In this document: in pieces, positions 62,299-64,000 of the stretch
Layout of the letters: every line of letters starts with the position of its first letter
Position numbering within the stretch: the first letter of the stretch is position 1
Source of the DNA: Taeniopygia guttata
Lineage: Eukaryota; Chordata; Aves; Passeriformes; Estrildidae
Direction: 5' to 3'
DNA length: 64,000 nt
Assembly (NCBI RefSeq): GCF_048771995.1
Contig: NC_133024.1
Coordinates: 59,416,501-59,480,500, forward strand
Program-made: the position numbers and the translations under genes
The notes under the pieces: generated by a model
Database searches by the model: none
What the model saw: only the letters and a program-made list of their open reading frames with translations
What the model was told of the DNA's origin: nothing

Positions 62299-64000
62299 CT
62301 AGAAATTAAAAAAAAAGAGAAAATTATGCACATTTCCCTCCATTGCTCTGTAGCTGATACAAGCACAGCAACATATACTGATCTACTCAGTAATTTCCAA
62401 CATCATTCAAGTTAAACAGCTGGCTCTCTCACACAGGTCCTGGACACAAGGGGCTGGAGACTGCCATACCAGAGGCAATGATGTTCTCATATCATGGACT
62501 GTAATACCGGGCCATGCATTCCAGTAGTAGGTAGTAGGTCTATTATCAGGGTAGTAGGTCTGTTATCATTATTCACACTTTCTGAGTTATACTGTAGCTG
62601 CAATTAAATATCCCATGCATTTTTAATTTAAACTCCCAATGAGTAAAAGATAAATAGAAGGAAAGGGCATCTTTCATCAGGTACCAGACCATGGATTTAA
62701 ACAGCAGTAACTGGTCTAGGCTATAATACATACACCAACCTAATTCTAGTAGCTTAATCAATGTGCTAGAGGCCTTTTTTATTGACTTTAACTTCATTGA
62801 GGTTCACTTTGGTAGTAGGAAAAAGAAACCTATCAGCCAGAGGAGCTGCATGAACCTTTTTCATTGCAAGTGTCAGCAGAACTGGTAGCATGCACAAACA
62901 CAATCTGAGCCAAGAGGCTAAACCTGTAACTATCTGATCATTTACAGGAGAGCTGTATTACACACTGCAGGAGATCTGGCTAAGTTTTGCTTGTAGTGTC
63001 ACCAGGAAGCTTTTTTGTTACAAGTTTCAACAGTAGTTCAACCAGCTGCTTTTAAGTCTGAATATTTCTACTTAGATCAATTGCTAAGATGTGTTACAAG
63101 CAGCTGACACCTAAAATGAGCCTTCAGGAACTTTCTATGTGGACTAGGAGATGTACTTCAGGGCAGACAAGGGACAGCATAGTAATGTCCTCTTTGTTTG
63201 ACTGGGAGAAGCTGGTGAATTCCCAAATAGCCAAATTAAGGCCCAGCTGGGCTGCAGAGATCACCCTATCAAAGACTGTATCTTTGTATTTAATTTTTTA
63301 ATGCAGGGATGGGTATCAGTGGAGTGACAGCACACAAGCTTTTGATTTTGTCAGCACAGAGAATGACTAAATACACATTAATGTTTACATGTCTATGATA
63401 AGCATGTTTTAGTAGTGCCCAAGCTCATTGCTGAATGACTGCCAAGAGATACCTGCAGCTATTCTCCTACCTCCCTTTCTTTGTTTTTTTTTTTTTTTGA
63501 AGCATCATTTCATTGATACAACAACCTTTTTTAGCATTCTAATGCCCTTTCTGGATTTATTCTGTAAAATTTCAACCTTGCCCTCTCTCAAGGTTTTTGT
63601 ACACTAACCATTTCTAATGACAGTGGAAGCCTACCTGCAAACTTCAGGCCCTCCTCTGTGATGCACAGCCACAGTACACATTCTTTAAAAACAACTCTGA
63701 GCAATTTGAAAAGGCAAATAAACCTCACTAAAATGCAATTTTAAAAATGGACTACACTGGCAAGCTTCAACTCAGGTTTCCTATGTACTGCCAACTTCTC
63801 TCAGCATGTGGGACTTCATCTGACTTTCTTCCAGAGTCATCACTGCTTTGATCACCAAAAACTTTGAAGAGCAAGTGATAAAGGCAACTGCATGCTTAGG
63901 GAGCTACACAAAGGACAAATACTTCCTTTTCAGTCACTAGAACTTTAATTCTTGGCAACAATGGTGCTATGTGCTAAAAAGACTACTGAGGGATTTCTCC
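62299..64000 (-). other. Intron of the minus-strand gene
   Basis: No further exon is evident between the acceptor at 62,299-62,300 and the window edge. A 20-base tandem duplication, GTAGTAGGTCTATTATCAGG, lies at 62,531-62,570, and a T-run at 63,484-63,499. Short frames at 62,573-62,797 and 63,089-63,301 lack splice sites. Confidence 0.55.
62531..62570. repeat. 20-base tandem duplication in the intron
   Basis: Two adjacent copies (62,531-62,550 and 62,551-62,570) differ at three positions. Each contains GTAGTAGGT, which happens to match the core of let-7, but no complementary arm is nearby. Confidence 0.85.

Noticed and set aside
62529..62570. let-7-like core GGTAGTAGGT
   Set aside because: The seed does not match (TAGGTAG instead of GAGGTAG) and there is no complementary arm to form a precursor hairpin.
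1..64000. CRISPR arrays, operons, riboswitches, phage or bacterial genes
   Set aside because: The window is vertebrate nuclear DNA. No regularly spaced repeats with unique spacers, no Shine-Dalgarno-led gene runs and no bacterial protein families were seen.

Overview
This is 64 kb of vertebrate nuclear DNA, almost certainly from a bird and quite possibly a songbird. Three things support that. The recognisable interspersed repeats are all CR1-type LINE pieces, including two truncated 3' ends of the avian kind. Interspersed repeats are sparse, and I see no Alu, B1 or L1 elements. The sequence is AT-leaning and CpG-poor, with long homopolymer tracts. There is no bacterial gene organisation. Nearly all of the many short open frames in the window are chance frames, and several begin at TTG or GTG rather than ATG.

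Layout. Positions 1 to about 58,300 look intergenic. I find no exon there that I can defend. They hold a CR1 LINE with an internal gap filled by an ATGG microsatellite (4,990-6,430), a much older CR1-type fragment in reverse orientation (about 31,580-31,980), a possible second old fragment (28,810-28,935), several homopolymer or purine/pyrimidine tracts, and small tandem and inverted repeats. Several blocks stand out because they keep CpG dinucleotides or carry dense TAATTA, SOX-like or TALE-like sites. These are about 2,330-3,480, 12,380-13,400, 20,220-20,450, 27,945-28,060, 30,770-31,060, 33,480-33,610 and 42,590-43,290. They resemble the conserved non-coding elements of developmental gene deserts, but conservation itself cannot be seen from one sequence. 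A truncated CR1 3' end lies at 58,335-58,560.

The right end holds the only protein-coding evidence. This is the last coding exon of a minus-strand gene (61,960-62,298), with a good splice acceptor, 112 codons and a stop. A likely 3' UTR lies to its left and an intron fills the rest of the window to its right. I could not name this gene. No tRNA, rRNA, CRISPR array or complete transposon was found. The most interesting material is regulatory-looking DNA, the paired hairpins at 8,439-8,487, and the unidentified terminal exon with an AU-rich element in its presumed 3' UTR. I did not find evidence for a new molecular system.
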